From: Tissierellia bacterium
GTDB taxonomy: Bacteria > Bacillota > Clostridia > Tissierellales > Peptoniphilaceae
Direction of reading: 5' to 3'
Length of the DNA: 35,227 nt
Assembly: GCA_030537855.1 (NCBI GenBank)
Contig: JAUNVD010000020.1
Location: 1-35,227 of the forward strand
Shown: positions 1 through 8,754 of the stretch, one piece after another
How positions within the stretch are numbered: position 1 is the stretch's first letter
Layout: every line of letters starts with the position of its first letter
Made by a program: the position numbers and the translations under genes
The notes under the pieces: generated by a model
What the model was told of the DNA's origin: nothing
The model's database searches: none
Seen by the model: only the letters and a program-made list of their open reading frames with translations

Positions 1-16
1 GAGATTTTTTAAACAC

Positions 17-391
17 TTAGTGTTCCTTTTTAATTCCTTTTGTAACAGTAAAAGAAGGGCGGAAGTTTATTTTATATTTCTTCCTTTTACCTTTTATTTC
101 TTCAACTTCTGATTTTCTCCTTCTTTGTATCCTTCGAGATCTACGATATTCCTGTTTTTCTTCAGAAACCCCTTTAGAAATCAATCCTAAGATATAAATT
201 CCTAAAATAAGTGAAATGGCAACGAAAAACATTTTTCCATTGAAAGGGAGTTTTTCATACAGGGGAGTGGTTCCAAAGAAACTAAATCCAATAAGTAAAA
301 GAATCCAAAGGCACCAAGTTTTTTCAATCTTTTTATATAATTTAATAAATATAACTGCTAAGATCGTATAAATAATTCCCCCTACAACCAT
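17..391 (-). CDS. Small membrane protein, unknown function
   Basis: I do not recognise this 124-residue protein. It shows about three hydrophobic segments (roughly residues 3-17, 26-40 and 52-70), followed by a strongly basic tail rich in Arg and Lys from about residue 76 to the end. The tail probably lies on the cytoplasmic side by the positive-inside rule and could touch nucleic acid or phospholipid head groups. It starts 15 bases after the rsmG stop on the same strand, with a cacctcc-complement Shine-Dalgarno sequence in front, so it is probably the last seen gene of the mnmE-mnmG-rsmG operon. In many Firmicutes rsmG is followed by noc/parA/parB; none of these is visible before the window edge. 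Confidence 0.6.
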   Translation of the reverse strand: MVVGGIIYTILAVIFIKLYKKIEKTWCLWILLLIGFSFFGTTPLYEKLPFNGKMFFVAISLILGIYILGLISKGVSEEKQEYRRSRRIQRRRKSEVEEIKGKRKKYKINFRPSFTVTKGIKKEH

Positions 392-406
392 ATTTTCACC
401 TCCAAT

Positions 407-1108
407 TTATAAGGGATCCTTTTTTGGTTTCCCACCAGCTCTTGGATATTTTTTAGGGGTTTTCTTTACCTTTTTAATTAAAATCAAGCTGTGAAGAATA
501 TCTCCTGGTAACAAAATTTCTTCAGTTCTAATTATTTCCCCACCTAAAATAGTAATTGCTTCTTTTCCAGCTTCGATTTCTTCTTTGTAATCGCTGCCTT
601 TCATAGCTAGGAAGTATTTCCCTGGTTTTACAAAGGGTAAACAATATTCTGATAAAGTTCTAAGGTTGGCAACGGCTCGAGATACACATAAATCGAATCT
701 TTCACGATATTTTACATCTCTACCTAACTCTTCTGCACGTCCATGAATGGTTTCCATCTCTTTTAAATCTAATTCTCTTATTACTTCATCTAAAAATTTA
801 ATTCTTTTATTTAAGGAGTCAACTAAAGTAACCTTTAAATCTTTTCGATAAAGTTTTGCAGGAATTCCTGGAAATCCTCCTCCTGTACCAATATCAATCA
901 TCGTTTTTACTTCTGCCAATTCAGATAAGGAAAAAATAGACAAAGAATCTAAAAAATGTTTGACCTCCACATCTTCAGGTGAGGTGATTCTAGTAATATT
1001 TATTTTTTCATTCCATTCTAATAATAAATCTTCAAAAGTAGAAAGTTCCTTTACTGGTATATTGTCAAGTTTCCATTTTTGTATATATTTATCCCAATGA
1101 TTCTTCAT
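407..1108 (-). CDS. rsmG: 16S rRNA (guanine527-N7)-methyltransferase RsmG
   Basis: This enzyme methylates N7 of G527 in 16S rRNA using S-adenosylmethionine, in the cytoplasm. The 233-residue length is normal for the family. The glycine-rich SAM-binding motif [12 protein letters not shown] is at residues 72-83, and the RAVANL segment typical of RsmG follows in the second half. The C-terminus carries a basic, proline-rich tail. The start codon lies inside the end of mnmG (20-base overlap), so translation is coupled. Loss of this gene in other bacteria gives low-level streptomycin resistance. Confidence 0.96.
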   Translation of the reverse strand: MKNHWDKYIQKWKLDNIPVKELSTFEDLLLEWNEKINITRITSPEDVEVKHFLDSLSIFSLSELAEVKTMIDIGTGGGFPGIPAKLYRKDLKVTLVDSLNKRIKFLDEVIRELDLKEMETIHGRAEELGRDVKYRERFDLCVSRAVANLRTLSEYCLPFVKPGKYFLAMKGSDYKEEIEAGKEAITILGGEIIRTEEILLPGDILHSLILIKKVKKTPKKYPRAGGKPKKDPL

Positions 1109-3005
1109 CTTCTTTTTCCCTTCGTTTTTGCTCTAAATAAATTAATAAAACATTAATATCAGCAGGGGAGACTCCTGTAATCCTAGATGCTTGTCCAATG
1201 GATTCTGGTTTTATTTTCATAAGTTTTTCTTTTGCTTCATTCCTTAATCCACCAATAGCCATATAGTCCATGTTAAAGTCTAGTTTTCTTTTTTCCAACT
1301 TTTTAAATTGATTGATTTGCATTTGCTGTTTTTTAATGTAGCCTTCATATTTAATTTGTGTTTCCACTTGTTGTCGAATATCCTTTGGAAGATTTGGTCG
1401 ATCTAGGTCTAATACTTTTAAGGAATCATAGGATAATTCTGGTCGACGTATTAATTCTTTTAATGATAAGGATGTTTTCAATGGGGTAGAACCTAGGTCT
1501 TCTAATATTTGATTCACTTCAGATTTTGGATGAATCATAGTCCCATCTAGTCGTTTCCATTCATTTTCAATACTAGTTTTTCTTTTTTTGTATACCTGAT
1601 ATCTTTCCTCTGTAGCTAATCCTATCTTATAGCCAATTTCTGTTAAACGTAAATCTGCATTATCTTGTCTTAAGGTTAGACGATACTCTGCTCGAGACGT
1701 CATCATACGATAAGGTTCTTTCGTTCCTTTTGTTACCAAATCATCAATTAAAACTCCAATATATCCTTGGGATCTGTCTAAAATCAAAGGATCTTCTCCT
1801 TTTATTTTTAAGGTTGCGTTAATTCCTGCCATTAATCCTTGGGCAGCTGCCTCTTCATACCCAGAACTACCATTGATTTGGCCAGCAAAATATAGATTTT
1901 CATATTCCATATGCTCTAAGCTACGTTTTAATACTGTTGCATCAATAGCATCGTATTCAATGGCATAGGCATCTCTCATAAATTCTACATTTTCCAAACC
2001 TTTAATCTTTTTATAAAGTTCAATTTGTACTTCTTCAGGAAAAGAGGAACTCACTCCTTGAACATAAATTTCTTTTGTGGTTTTTCCCTCGGGTTCAATA
2101 AAAACCTGATGGGAATCTCTGTCGGAAAATCGAACCACTTTATCTTCAATAGAAGGACAATACCGAGGTCCAGTTCCTTCTATGTCTCCAATATACATAG
2201 CTGCTCGATGTAAGTTTTCCTGTATTATTTTATGACACTCAGGGGTGGTATAGGTTAAATAACAGGGCACTTGTTCTACATCAAAGGTTTTTCCTGTATT
2301 CATTAGGGAAAAGGGAACTACTTCTTCGTCTCCAGGTTGAATTTCCATATGACTAAAATCTATAGAGTCTCTATGGACTCTAGCTGGAGTCCCTGTTTTT
2401 AAGCGCATTAAAGGAATCCCTAAGTCGATTAAACTTTGAGACAATTCGTTGGCAGGTTGCATCCCATCAGGACCTGAGGGGTAGTTTAATTCCCCCATAT
2501 ATACACGTCCCTTTAGGTAGGTACCAGTACACAGTATTAAAGCTTTGCAGTGATATAGTCCCCCTGTTTTCGTTAAAATTCCAGACACCTTTTTGCCATC
2601 CATAATAATTTTAATGGCTTCTCCTTGTCGAAGATCTAAGTTTTTTTCGTCTTCTAATACTTTTTTCATTTCTTCATGATATCTTCGTTTATCTGCTTGG
2701 ACTCGTAAACTATGAACTGCAGGGCCTTTTGAGGTGTTTAACATTCTACTTTGTATAAAAGTTTTATCTATATTTAAGGCCATCTCTCCTCCAAGGGCGT
2801 CAATTTCTCGGACTAAATGACCTTTCCCTGTACCCCCAATATTCGGATTACAGTCCATAGCCACAATGGAGTTTAAGCTCATAGTTAAAAGCAAGGTCTT
2901 CATACCCATTCTTGCAGCGGCAAGACCTGCTTCCGAACCACCATGACCTGCACCTATTACTATCACATCATAGCTTCCAGCTTCATATTGTTTTAATTCC
3001 GACAT
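1089..3005 (-). CDS. mnmG: tRNA uridine-5-carboxymethylaminomethyl modification enzyme MnmG (GidA)
   Basis: MnmG is the FAD- and NADH-dependent partner of MnmE. Together they modify U34 in the wobble position of several tRNAs. The protein is 638 residues when started at the ATG at 3005, which gives [10 protein letters not shown] followed by the FAD-binding motif [10 protein letters not shown] at residues 18-27. The conserved [11 protein letters not shown] segment with its cysteine is present in the middle, and the C-terminal helical MnmE-binding region is complete. An upstream in-frame start at 3065 would add 20 residues inside mnmE with no family counterpart. The chosen start has a TAGGA-type ribosome site and begins 7 bases after the mnmE stop. 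Confidence 0.96.
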   Translation of the reverse strand: MSELKQYEAGSYDVIVIGAGHGGSEAGLAAARMGMKTLLLTMSLNSIVAMDCNPNIGGTGKGHLVREIDALGGEMALNIDKTFIQSRMLNTSKGPAVHSLRVQADKRRYHEEMKKVLEDEKNLDLRQGEAIKIIMDGKKVSGILTKTGGLYHCKALILCTGTYLKGRVYMGELNYPSGPDGMQPANELSQSLIDLGIPLMRLKTGTPARVHRDSIDFSHMEIQPGDEEVVPFSLMNTGKTFDVEQVPCYLTYTTPECHKIIQENLHRAAMYIGDIEGTGPRYCPSIEDKVVRFSDRDSHQVFIEPEGKTTKEIYVQGVSSSFPEEVQIELYKKIKGLENVEFMRDAYAIEYDAIDATVLKRSLEHMEYENLYFAGQINGSSGYEEAAAQGLMAGINATLKIKGEDPLILDRSQGYIGVLIDDLVTKGTKEPYRMMTSRAEYRLTLRQDNADLRLTEIGYKIGLATEERYQVYKKRKTSIENEWKRLDGTMIHPKSEVNQILEDLGSTPLKTSLSLKELIRRPELSYDSLKVLDLDRPNLPKDIRQQVETQIKYEGYIKKQQMQINQFKKLEKRKLDFNMDYMAIGGLRNEAKEKLMKIKPESIGQASRITGVSPADINVLLIYLEQKRREKEDEESLG

Positions 3006-3012
3006 GTTATTC

Positions 3013-4383
3013 CTACTTTCCAATACAAAATTCTGAGAAGATTTTATCCAATACATCTTCTCCAATGGTTTCTCCTGTAATTTCTCCTAATCTTTCCATT
3101 GCCATGGTGAAATCTACTTCAATACAATCCATGGGAAGGGAAGCTACTAATCCTTCTTGGGCATGCTCCAATGCTTCTTTTGCTTTTTTTAATGCGTGAA
3201 CATGTCTTATATTTGTAAGATAAATATCTTCATTGGCAAAGATTTCTTCTTGGTAAAATAATTCTTTTAACCGATTTTCTAAAGGTTCTACTCCATTTTC
3301 TTCTAATAAAGACATGGGAATAAAATCCTGACCATCAAGTAGTTTTTCAAATCTATCTTTTTCTAAGTTATGAGGAAGATCCCATTTATTTAATATAATA
3401 ATAGATTTTCTATTTTCCAATAATTTAAGAATTTCTTTATCATCATCTTCAAATTTTCTAGATACATCAAAGAGAGCTATAACCAAATCAGCAGTATCTA
3501 ATGCTTTTTTTGCTCGGTCAACACCAATCTTTTCTATAATATCTTCAGTTTCTCGTATTCCTGCAGTATCGATAAGGTGTAGCACCATATCATCAATGGT
3601 AATATATTCTTCAATAGAATCTCTAGTGGTTCCAGGAATATCTGTAACAATGGCTCTATTTTCCCGAAGTAGGGCATTGAGTAGAGATGATTTTCCAACA
3701 TTTGGTTTTCCTAAAATAACTGTGCGAATTCCTTCTTTTAGTAATTTACCTCTTTGGGCGGTGGCTAGTAAATGATCTATTCTTTCGATTAATCCTTTGT
3801 TTTTTTCGATTAAGGCATCTGCATTTAACGCATCTACTTCGTCCTCAGGAAAGTCTATATTTGCAACAATTATAGCGAGCATTTCTAAAATACTTTCACG
3901 AAATCCTCTTACTTTTTCTGATAAAGACCCTGAAAGTTGAGATAAACTTTCTCGATATCCTTCTTTAGATTTAGAAGTGATAAGGTCCATAACTGCTTCT
4001 GCTTGAGATAAATCTAGTCTTCCATTTAAAAAAGCTCTTTTTGTAAATTCTCCTGGTTCTGCTGGTTCTGCTCCAAGTTCTAAAGCATAGTCTAAAACTC
4101 TACGTAAAGGAATCATCCCTCCGTGACAATATATTTCCACCACATCTTCCTTTGTATAGGTATGTGGTTTTTTCATATATACAGCAAGGACTTCATCTAA
4201 GATTTCATCCTCTTTTTTTATATAGCCATAACGTAAAAGACGGGAATCTTCGATTGTAGTCTCTGTCTTTTGTATGGAAGAAAACATAGTATTTAGGATA
4301 TTTAAAGCTTCCGGGCCACTTAGGCGTATAATTCCTATTCCGGCTTCACCTGTTGCTGTGGATATTGCCCCAATTGTACTCAT
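3013..4383 (-). CDS. mnmE: tRNA modification GTPase MnmE (TrmE)
   Basis: MnmE is a GTPase that works with MnmG on tRNA wobble uridine. The 456-residue protein has the full domain set: an N-terminal folate-binding domain (about 1-120), a helical domain, and an inserted G domain with G1 GKPNVGKS at 225-232, GTTRD at 251-255, DTAG at 272-275 and NKWD near 332. It ends in the family's C-terminal CIGK, whose cysteine (C453) is the conserved catalytic one. The start has an AAAGGGG ribosome site. It is the first gene of its transcription unit because a terminator and an extended -10 promoter separate it from jag. Confidence 0.97.
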   Translation of the reverse strand: MSTIGAISTATGEAGIGIIRLSGPEALNILNTMFSSIQKTETTIEDSRLLRYGYIKKEDEILDEVLAVYMKKPHTYTKEDVVEIYCHGGMIPLRRVLDYALELGAEPAEPGEFTKRAFLNGRLDLSQAEAVMDLITSKSKEGYRESLSQLSGSLSEKVRGFRESILEMLAIIVANIDFPEDEVDALNADALIEKNKGLIERIDHLLATAQRGKLLKEGIRTVILGKPNVGKSSLLNALLRENRAIVTDIPGTTRDSIEEYITIDDMVLHLIDTAGIRETEDIIEKIGVDRAKKALDTADLVIALFDVSRKFEDDDKEILKLLENRKSIIILNKWDLPHNLEKDRFEKLLDGQDFIPMSLLEENGVEPLENRLKELFYQEEIFANEDIYLTNIRHVHALKKAKEALEHAQEGLVASLPMDCIEVDFTMAMERLGEITGETIGEDVLDKIFSEFCIGK

Positions 4384-4420
4384 GGTATCAGCCCCTTTCT
4401 ATTTCTTTCTTCATTTTCCT

Positions 4421-4429
4421 ATTATAGCA
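4421..4429 (-). promoter_or_regulatory. Extended -10 promoter for mnmE operon
   Basis: On the minus strand the sequence reads TGCTATAAT, a perfect -10 hexamer with the upstream TG of an extended -10 element. It lies about 40 bases before the mnmE start and just downstream of the jag terminator. The -35 region is poor. This would give mnmE-mnmG-rsmG their own transcription start. Confidence 0.6.
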
Positions 4430-4461
4430 CAGAAAAACCTCCATAGAATCTATGAAGGTTT
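4429..4461 (-). terminator. Rho-independent terminator after jag
   Basis: On the minus strand a 12-bp stem (AAACCTTCATAG pairing with CTATGGAGGTTT, one U-G pair) with a 4-base loop is followed by a short U run. It lies 19 bases downstream of the jag stop codon and separates the yidC-jag unit from mnmE. Confidence 0.8.
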
Positions 4462-4480
4462 GTTTTCGTATTTGAGAGTA

Positions 4481-5329
4481 TTAATAATTTCTTTCTTTAT
4501 GAATAACCACTTTACGATAAGGCTCTCTACCTTCAGAATGTGTACTTACCCCATTAAAATCTTGAAGACTAGAGTGAATAATCCTACGTTCTGCAGCATT
4601 CATAGGTTCTAAACGAATGGATCTAGATGTTTTTAAAACTTTTTTTGCCATTTTTTGTGCCAAATTTCTTAAAGTTTCTTCTCTCTTCTCTCGATATCCA
4701 CTAGAATCAAGGGAAACTCGAATATAGTTTTCTCTGTTTTTATTTACAATTAAACTAAGTAAATATTGAATGGCATCTAAGGTAACTCCTCGTTTTCCAA
4801 TTACGATACCCATTTTTTCAGGAGCCCCAACAAGATTTACATGGATTACTTCCGGTGTTCTTGTAATCTCTAATTGATAGTCTAAGTCTAATGACTTCAT
4901 AATCTTAGCAATATACTCTTCTATTTTCTTATCTTGTTCTTCATCTGTAAGATAAACTTTTTCGTCAATTTCTTTTACTTCTTTTGGTTCATGAATAACA
5001 GGTGTTTCTTTTACTATATCTTTTTCGATGACCTTTTCTTTTACAGTTTCTTTTTTCATTTTTTCCCGTTTTAAAGGTTTTTCTTTTTGAATGTTTTTCT
5101 TTTTTGTTTCAGAAAAATCATCTTGTAGTATTTCTTTTAAAAGGTCTTCTGTATTTTGTATTTCACTCACTTTTACTGTAGCTTCTTTTCCACCAATAAG
5201 ACCTAAAAAACCCTTACTTGGTTGTTCAAGAACTTCAATTTCCACTTGATCTCTTTTCAAGCGTAGTTCTTTTAAAGCACTTTCTACAGCTTCGTCTACG
5301 GTCTTTCCCGTTTTAATAACAAAACTCAT
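4481..5329 (-). CDS. jag: RNA-binding protein Jag/KhpB (Jag_N, KH, R3H)
   Basis: This is the Jag (SpoIIIJ-associated, also called KhpB/EloR) protein, a cytoplasmic RNA-binding protein linked to cell elongation in other Firmicutes. The 282-residue protein has an N-terminal Jag_N domain (about 1-52, ending KGFLGLIGGKEA), a long lysine- and glutamate-rich linker (about 65-135), a KH domain with the IVIGKRGVTLD loop, and a C-terminal R3H domain with the AAERRIIH and GREPYRKVVI segments. The linker is longer than in some relatives. Its start overlaps the yidC stop by 4 bases, the usual yidC-jag coupling. Confidence 0.95.
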   Translation of the reverse strand: MSFVIKTGKTVDEAVESALKELRLKRDQVEIEVLEQPSKGFLGLIGGKEATVKVSEIQNTEDLLKEILQDDFSETKKKNIQKEKPLKREKMKKETVKEKVIEKDIVKETPVIHEPKEVKEIDEKVYLTDEEQDKKIEEYIAKIMKSLDLDYQLEITRTPEVIHVNLVGAPEKMGIVIGKRGVTLDAIQYLLSLIVNKNRENYIRVSLDSSGYREKREETLRNLAQKMAKKVLKTSRSIRLEPMNAAERRIIHSSLQDFNGVSTHSEGREPYRKVVIHKERNY

Positions 5330-6060
5330 AAAACTTCCTCCTCAGTTTTATTAATGAGAGAATTACTGATTAACTGCTGTACTGTTGAAAATAAGTTACT
5401 TACAATCCAGTATAATATTAATCCTGCTGCTAATCTTCTTGAAATCCAAAGTATCATCAGTGGCATAAAATATGTCATAGAATTCATCATTCCTTGGGCT
5501 TGATCAGCTTGTGGATTATTTCCACTTAATTCTTTTTGCTTTTTTTGTGTCATCCAAGACAAAAGAAATGTTGAAACTGCTGCGATAATCGGTAAAATCA
5601 TCGTTTTATCTGGATGGTCTAAATTAGAGAGATAAAAAAAGTTTTTTGATATACTCTCATATAAACCTGGCTCTGTAAATGCAAATTCAGATGGAAATCG
5701 AAACACTCTATAAAAGGCTATAATCACTGGAAATTGGATTAATAAAGGTAAACAACCAGATAGTGGATTATAATTAGCCTCTTTATATAATTGTTGTTGT
5801 TTAATGGCCAATGTTTGAGCATCATTTTTATATTTTTTTTGCAATTTTTGCATTTCCGGCTGTAATTCTGCCATTTTTAATTGATTTTTTGTTTGACTTA
5901 TATTTAAAGGTAATAGGCAAATTTTAAATATAATGGTGGTAACAATAATGGCAATAGCAAAAAAAGATATGACTTCAGGTTCTGTTCCGCCAATACCCGA
6001 AACCATATCGTAAACGAATCTTAGAAGCTTTCCCATTATGCTACCAAGAACATTCATCAT
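5326..6060 (-). CDS. yidC: Membrane protein insertase YidC (SpoIIIJ type)
   Basis: YidC inserts and folds membrane proteins, alone or with Sec. This 244-residue protein is the short Gram-positive form without the large periplasmic domain of E. coli. It has about five membrane segments and the family signatures LLPLNISQTKNQ (from about residue 49), NPLSGCLPLLIQFP and AGLILYWIVSN. No lipobox cysteine is seen at the N-terminus, unlike B. subtilis SpoIIIJ. At the position of the conserved groove arginine (five residues before the PL motif; R73 in B. subtilis SpoIIIJ) there is a lysine, K46. It sits between yidD and jag as is normal for Firmicutes. Confidence 0.95.
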   Translation of the reverse strand: MMNVLGSIMGKLLRFVYDMVSGIGGTEPEVISFFAIAIIVTTIIFKICLLPLNISQTKNQLKMAELQPEMQKLQKKYKNDAQTLAIKQQQLYKEANYNPLSGCLPLLIQFPVIIAFYRVFRFPSEFAFTEPGLYESISKNFFYLSNLDHPDKTMILPIIAAVSTFLLSWMTQKKQKELSGNNPQADQAQGMMNSMTYFMPLMILWISRRLAAGLILYWIVSNLFSTVQQLISNSLINKTEEEVL

Positions 6061-6075
6061 AGTTTACCTCTCTTT

Positions 6076-6291
6076 CTAAGGTAGAGGATCGTAGCCACCC
6101 TCATGAAATGGATGACATTTTAAAATTCTGCGTACAGTTAAATAAGTGCCTTTAAAAAAGCCATATTTTATATAGGCTTGTCTTGCATATTCACTGCAAG
6201 TTGGTGTGAATCTACAATGGGCACCTGGTAATAGATATTTAGATATTACTTTTTGATAAAATTTTATAATCAAAAGCATTATATATTTCAT
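6076..6291 (-). CDS. yidD: Membrane protein insertion efficiency factor YidD
   Basis: YidD is a small peripheral membrane protein that improves YidC-dependent insertion. The 71-residue protein has the full family signature: an amphipathic N-terminal helix, then [12 protein letters not shown] with its paired cysteines at about 26 and 32, and a C-terminal [16 protein letters not shown] with the third conserved cysteine. It lies one base after rnpA and 15 bases before yidC, so it is part of the rpmH-rnpA-yidD-yidC-jag unit. Confidence 0.96.
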   Translation of the reverse strand: MKYIMLLIIKFYQKVISKYLLPGAHCRFTPTCSEYARQAYIKYGFFKGTYLTVRRILKCHPFHEGGYDPLP

Positions 6292-6292
6292 A

Positions 6293-6634
6293 TCAATACC
6301 TTTTTATTATTTTAGATATTCGAAGAATATGAAGAAAGGCACTTTCCAACTCTTGGAAGGATATGGTACTTGAACTTTGTTTTACAACAAATACCAAATC
6401 ATAACCAGTTTTTATGATATCTTGATGTTTTCGAAAAAGTTCACGTAATCTTCGTTTCAATTTATTTCGAATTACCGCTTTTCCCACTTTTTTATTGATT
6501 GAAAATCCCACCCTAGTAAAGGGTAGGTTGTTTTTGCGAATATATAATGTGAGATTTCGATTTCCATAAGTTTTTCTTTTCTTATATACTTGCGTAAAAT
6601 CCTGATCCTTTTTTAAATAGTATTGACTATTCAT
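6293..6634 (-). CDS. rnpA: Ribonuclease P protein component
   Basis: RnpA is the protein cofactor of RNase P, which trims the 5' leader from precursor tRNA. The 113-residue protein is basic and carries the family's RNR motif in [16 protein letters not shown] (about residues 53-68), together with the [13 protein letters not shown] strand that forms the RNA-binding cleft. It follows rpmH by 17 bases, the almost universal bacterial pairing. Confidence 0.96.
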   Translation of the reverse strand: MNSQYYLKKDQDFTQVYKKRKTYGNRNLTLYIRKNNLPFTRVGFSINKKVGKAVIRNKLKRRLRELFRKHQDIIKTGYDLVFVVKQSSSTISFQELESAFLHILRISKIIKRY

Positions 6635-6651
6635 GGAAAGTCCCTTCTAAT

Positions 6652-6786
6652 TTAAGCAGATAATCTTTTTCTTCCTTTTCTTCTTCTAGCTTTTAGAATC
6701 GCACGACCAGAACGAGTTCTCATTCGAGCTCTGAATCCATGTTCACGACTTCTTTGTTTTCTTTTCGGTTGGTAAGTTCTTTTCAT
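6652..6786 (-). CDS. rpmH: 50S ribosomal protein L34
   Basis: This 44-residue protein reads [11 protein letters not shown] at the N-terminus, then [11 protein letters not shown], and ends GRKRLSA, which is L34 without ambiguity. It is a component of the large ribosomal subunit. A strong AGGAGGTG ribosome site lies at 6793-6800 with six bases before the ATG. It is the first gene of the leftward unit and is driven by a consensus sigma-A promoter. It is short enough to be missed by length-limited gene calling. Confidence 0.98.
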   Translation of the reverse strand: MKRTYQPKRKQRSREHGFRARMRTRSGRAILKARRRKGRKRLSA

Positions 6787-6837
6787 TTGTCACACCTCCT
6801 AGCATGGTTAAGAGTCTAATTTTGATACACTATAAAG

Positions 6838-6866
6838 ATTATATTTATAATGTTGGGGGATGTCAA
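6838..6866 (-). promoter_or_regulatory. Consensus sigma-A promoter for rpmH operon
   Basis: On the minus strand a perfect TTGACA (6861-6866) is separated by exactly 17 bases from a perfect TATAAT (6838-6843). It points into rpmH, about 50 bases upstream of the start codon. This is as strong a housekeeping promoter as the consensus allows and fits a ribosomal-protein operon. Confidence 0.92.
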
Positions 6867-6928
6867 GGATTTCAAAGGAAAATCTCTTTAAATCGCTATT
6901 TTTTGGTATTTTTATCCACTGCTCTTTG

Positions 6929-6957
6929 TTGATAAATATGCAAAAATTTAGTATAAT
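6929..6957 (+). promoter_or_regulatory. Sigma-A promoter for dnaA
   Basis: TTGATA (6929-6934), a 17-base spacer and a perfect TATAAT (6952-6957) point towards dnaA. Transcription would start near 6964 and give a leader of about 285 bases that spans most of the upstream DnaA boxes, so DnaA binding could repress its own synthesis. An off-consensus DnaA box (TTATCCACT, 6912-6920) lies just upstream of the -35. Confidence 0.8.
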
Positions 6958-7091
6958 ATGTTCTAAGATGTAAATAAGTTATATGTCTTGTAGATAACTT
7001 ATTTAAAATTAGAGTTATGCACATTTTGTGAATAACTTGTGTATAACTTTACACCTTCTTCCATGAAATTTGAATTTTAACCCAATATTTC

Positions 7092-7139
7092 TAATAAATA
7101 TCCACAAATCCTAATTGTTTAATCTGTGGATATTTATTT
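7092..7139. repeat. Inverted repeat carrying two DnaA boxes in oriC
   Basis: AATAAATATCCACA on the left and TGTGGATATTTATT on the right form a perfect 14-bp inverted repeat around an 18-base AT-rich centre. Each arm contains a one-mismatch DnaA box (ATATCCACA), so the two boxes face each other. It could extrude as a cruciform or hold a pair of DnaA molecules head to head. Confidence 0.75.
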
Positions 7140-7248
7140 TGTTCACAATTTTACCCACACTGTGGATAACTTATTTTGGATATATTTATCCACATCTTTA
7201 TATTGTGGATAAAAGAAAGCTATTACAAATAATTTTAGGAGCGTAGAT

Positions 7249-8601
7249 ATGTCTCAAGATAAAAATCAGGAATTACTTCTTATTTGGGAGCAATTTATAC
7301 AACAATTAAATAGTACTGATATTTCTCCTGTTTCTATTAGTACATGGTTTCGACCGATGAAACCTTTAAAAATTGAAGGAAGTCTTTTTTATATAACCGT
7401 TCCAAATACTTTTATTAAAAACTTTTTAGAAAATAATAGAAATTATCAAGATACTATTATTAGTATTCTTCATAATATTACAGGACAAATTTTTGAATTA
7501 GTTATATTAGAAGATAGTGAAACAGAAAATATCACTGAACATGTTACTAATCCTGTCTTTCATACTATGGACAAAAGTCGCTTAAACCCAAAATATACCT
7601 TTGACTCTTTTGTAGTTGGAAAGTCCAACGAATTTGCTCATGCAGCATCTCTTGCAGTTGCTGAAAATGCAGAAGCAGCCCATAGTAATCCACTTTTCAT
7701 TTATGGAGGTGTTGGACTTGGAAAGACTCATTTAATGCAAGCCATCGGTCATTTTATGTTAAAAAATGATCCTAATAAAAGGATCCTCTATGTAACAAGT
7801 GAACAGTTTACCAATGAATTAGTCACTTCAATTCAAACTAGAAGGAATGAAGAGTTTCGTGAAAAATATCGTAGTATTGATTTATTATTAATTGACGATA
7901 TACAGTTTATTGCTAATAAAGAAATGACTATGGAAGAATTTTTCCATACTTTTAATGAACTTCATGGTGCCAATAAACAAATTGTACTTACTTCTGATCG
8001 TCCTCCTCGGGAAATTAAAAAATTAGAAGATCGATTGATTTCTCGTTTTGCCTGGGGTTTAATTGTAGATATTGGCCAACCTGATTTTGAAACAAGAATT
8101 GCAATTTTAAGAAAAAAAGCAAATTCTGAAGGTTTTGACGTTCCTGATAAGGTCATTAATTACATAGCAACTCATGTACAAAGTAATATTCGAGAGTTGG
8201 AAGGAGCACTTTCAAGGGTTACTGCCTTTAGTAAACTTACCAATGGTCGTTTAGATGAAGAAACAGCAGCTATTGCGTTAAAGGACTTATATCAAGCTCC
8301 GAAAGAAAGAAGAATCACAACAGATTTAATTAAGGAAATTATATCAAAACATTATCATCTTACGATTGAGGATATGAATAGTAAAAAGAGAACAAGGGCC
8401 ATCTCCTATCCTAGACAAATTGCTATGTACCTTACAAGGGAATTAACCGATTTATCTTTACCAAAAATAGGAGAAGAGTTTGGTGGAAGAGATCACTCTA
8501 CAGTTATTCATGCTTATGAAAAAATTGAAAAGGATATGGAGGAAGAACCTTCTTTGAAAGTTAAAATTATAGAGTTAAAAAAAGAAATAAAGGGAGAGTG
8601 A
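7249..8601 (+). CDS. dnaA: Chromosomal replication initiator DnaA
   Basis: DnaA binds the origin boxes, forms an ATP-dependent filament and opens the duplex. The 450-residue protein has domain I (about 1-85), a short linker, the AAA+ domain with Walker A GGVGLGKT at 153-160 and Walker B LLLIDDIQF, and the C-terminal DNA-binding domain with the signature GGRDHSTVIHAYEKI near residue 420. The AGGAG ribosome site at 7237-7241 supports this start. It lies between two DnaA-box clusters, which allows autoregulation. Confidence 0.98.
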   Translation: MSQDKNQELLLIWEQFIQQLNSTDISPVSISTWFRPMKPLKIEGSLFYITVPNTFIKNFLENNRNYQDTIISILHNITGQIFELVILEDSETENITEHVTNPVFHTMDKSRLNPKYTFDSFVVGKSNEFAHAASLAVAENAEAAHSNPLFIYGGVGLGKTHLMQAIGHFMLKNDPNKRILYVTSEQFTNELVTSIQTRRNEEFREKYRSIDLLLIDDIQFIANKEMTMEEFFHTFNELHGANKQIVLTSDRPPREIKKLEDRLISRFAWGLIVDIGQPDFETRIAILRKKANSEGFDVPDKVINYIATHVQSNIRELEGALSRVTAFSKLTNGRLDEETAAIALKDLYQAPKERRITTDLIKEIISKHYHLTIEDMNSKKRTRAISYPRQIAMYLTRELTDLSLPKIGEEFGGRDHSTVIHAYEKIEKDMEEEPSLKVKIIELKKEIKGE

Positions 8602-8602
8602 T

Positions 8603-8700
8603 TGTGGATATTTCTAATTTAAAAGGAAGATTATCAACAGTTTATCCCAGTGGATGTTTCGTTAAAGACAAAGGTCCACAGACTTATCCCCATATCCACA
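8603..8700. other. oriC: oriC, downstream DnaA-box cluster between dnaA and dnaN
   Basis: TGTGGATAT (8603-8611), TTATCAACA (8631-8639), TTATCCCAG (8642-8650), TTATCCCCA (8684-8692) and ATATCCACA (8692-8700) are DnaA boxes with one or two mismatches. The last two touch each other and abut the trio/unwinding element. The layout resembles B. subtilis incC, where the second box cluster positions the helicase-loading machinery. Confidence 0.8.
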
Positions 8701-8740
8701 GGTCCTACTACTATTACTAATATATATACTATTATCTATA
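8701..8740. other. DnaA-trio element and DNA unwinding region
   Basis: Directly after the box at 8692-8700 come a short G+C step (ggtc) and then triplets CTA CTA CTA TTA CTA ATA (8705-8722), leading into TATATATACTATTATC. From recall of B. subtilis work, such repeats (a DnaA-trio) next to a DnaA box and a GC-rich step form the basal unwinding system. The assignment rests on pattern and position; the exact opened bases are inferred. Confidence 0.78.
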
Positions 8741-8754
8741 AGGAGGAATCTCAA

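Larger units (their letters stand above)
6912..7212. other. oriC: oriC, upstream DnaA-box cluster (incA/incB-type)
   Basis: Perfect DnaA boxes (TTATNCACA or complement) are at 7015-7023 (+), 7027-7035 (-), 7038-7046 (-), 7161-7169 (-), 7186-7194 (+) and 7204-7212 (-). One-mismatch boxes are at 6912-6920, 7098-7106, 7125-7133 and 7151-7159. The stretch from rpmH to dnaA (6787-7248) holds no gene and is very AT-rich. With the second cluster after dnaA it forms the bipartite Firmicutes origin; gene order rpmH-oriC-dnaA-dnaN supports this. Confidence 0.93.

Noticed and set aside
12-24. Small hairpin (AACAC/GTGTT) at the left edge as a terminator
   Set aside because: Only a 5-bp stem without a proper U run; too weak to call.
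3006-3065. Longer N-terminus for MnmG from a start inside mnmE
   Set aside because: The extra 20 residues have no family match, and the later ATG has a ribosome site and the right spacing to the FAD motif.
8650-8754. Longer N-terminus for DnaN read through the origin boxes
   Set aside because: The ATG at 8755 has AAGGAGG in front and gives the usual clamp N-terminus; the upstream reading only translates oriC sequence.
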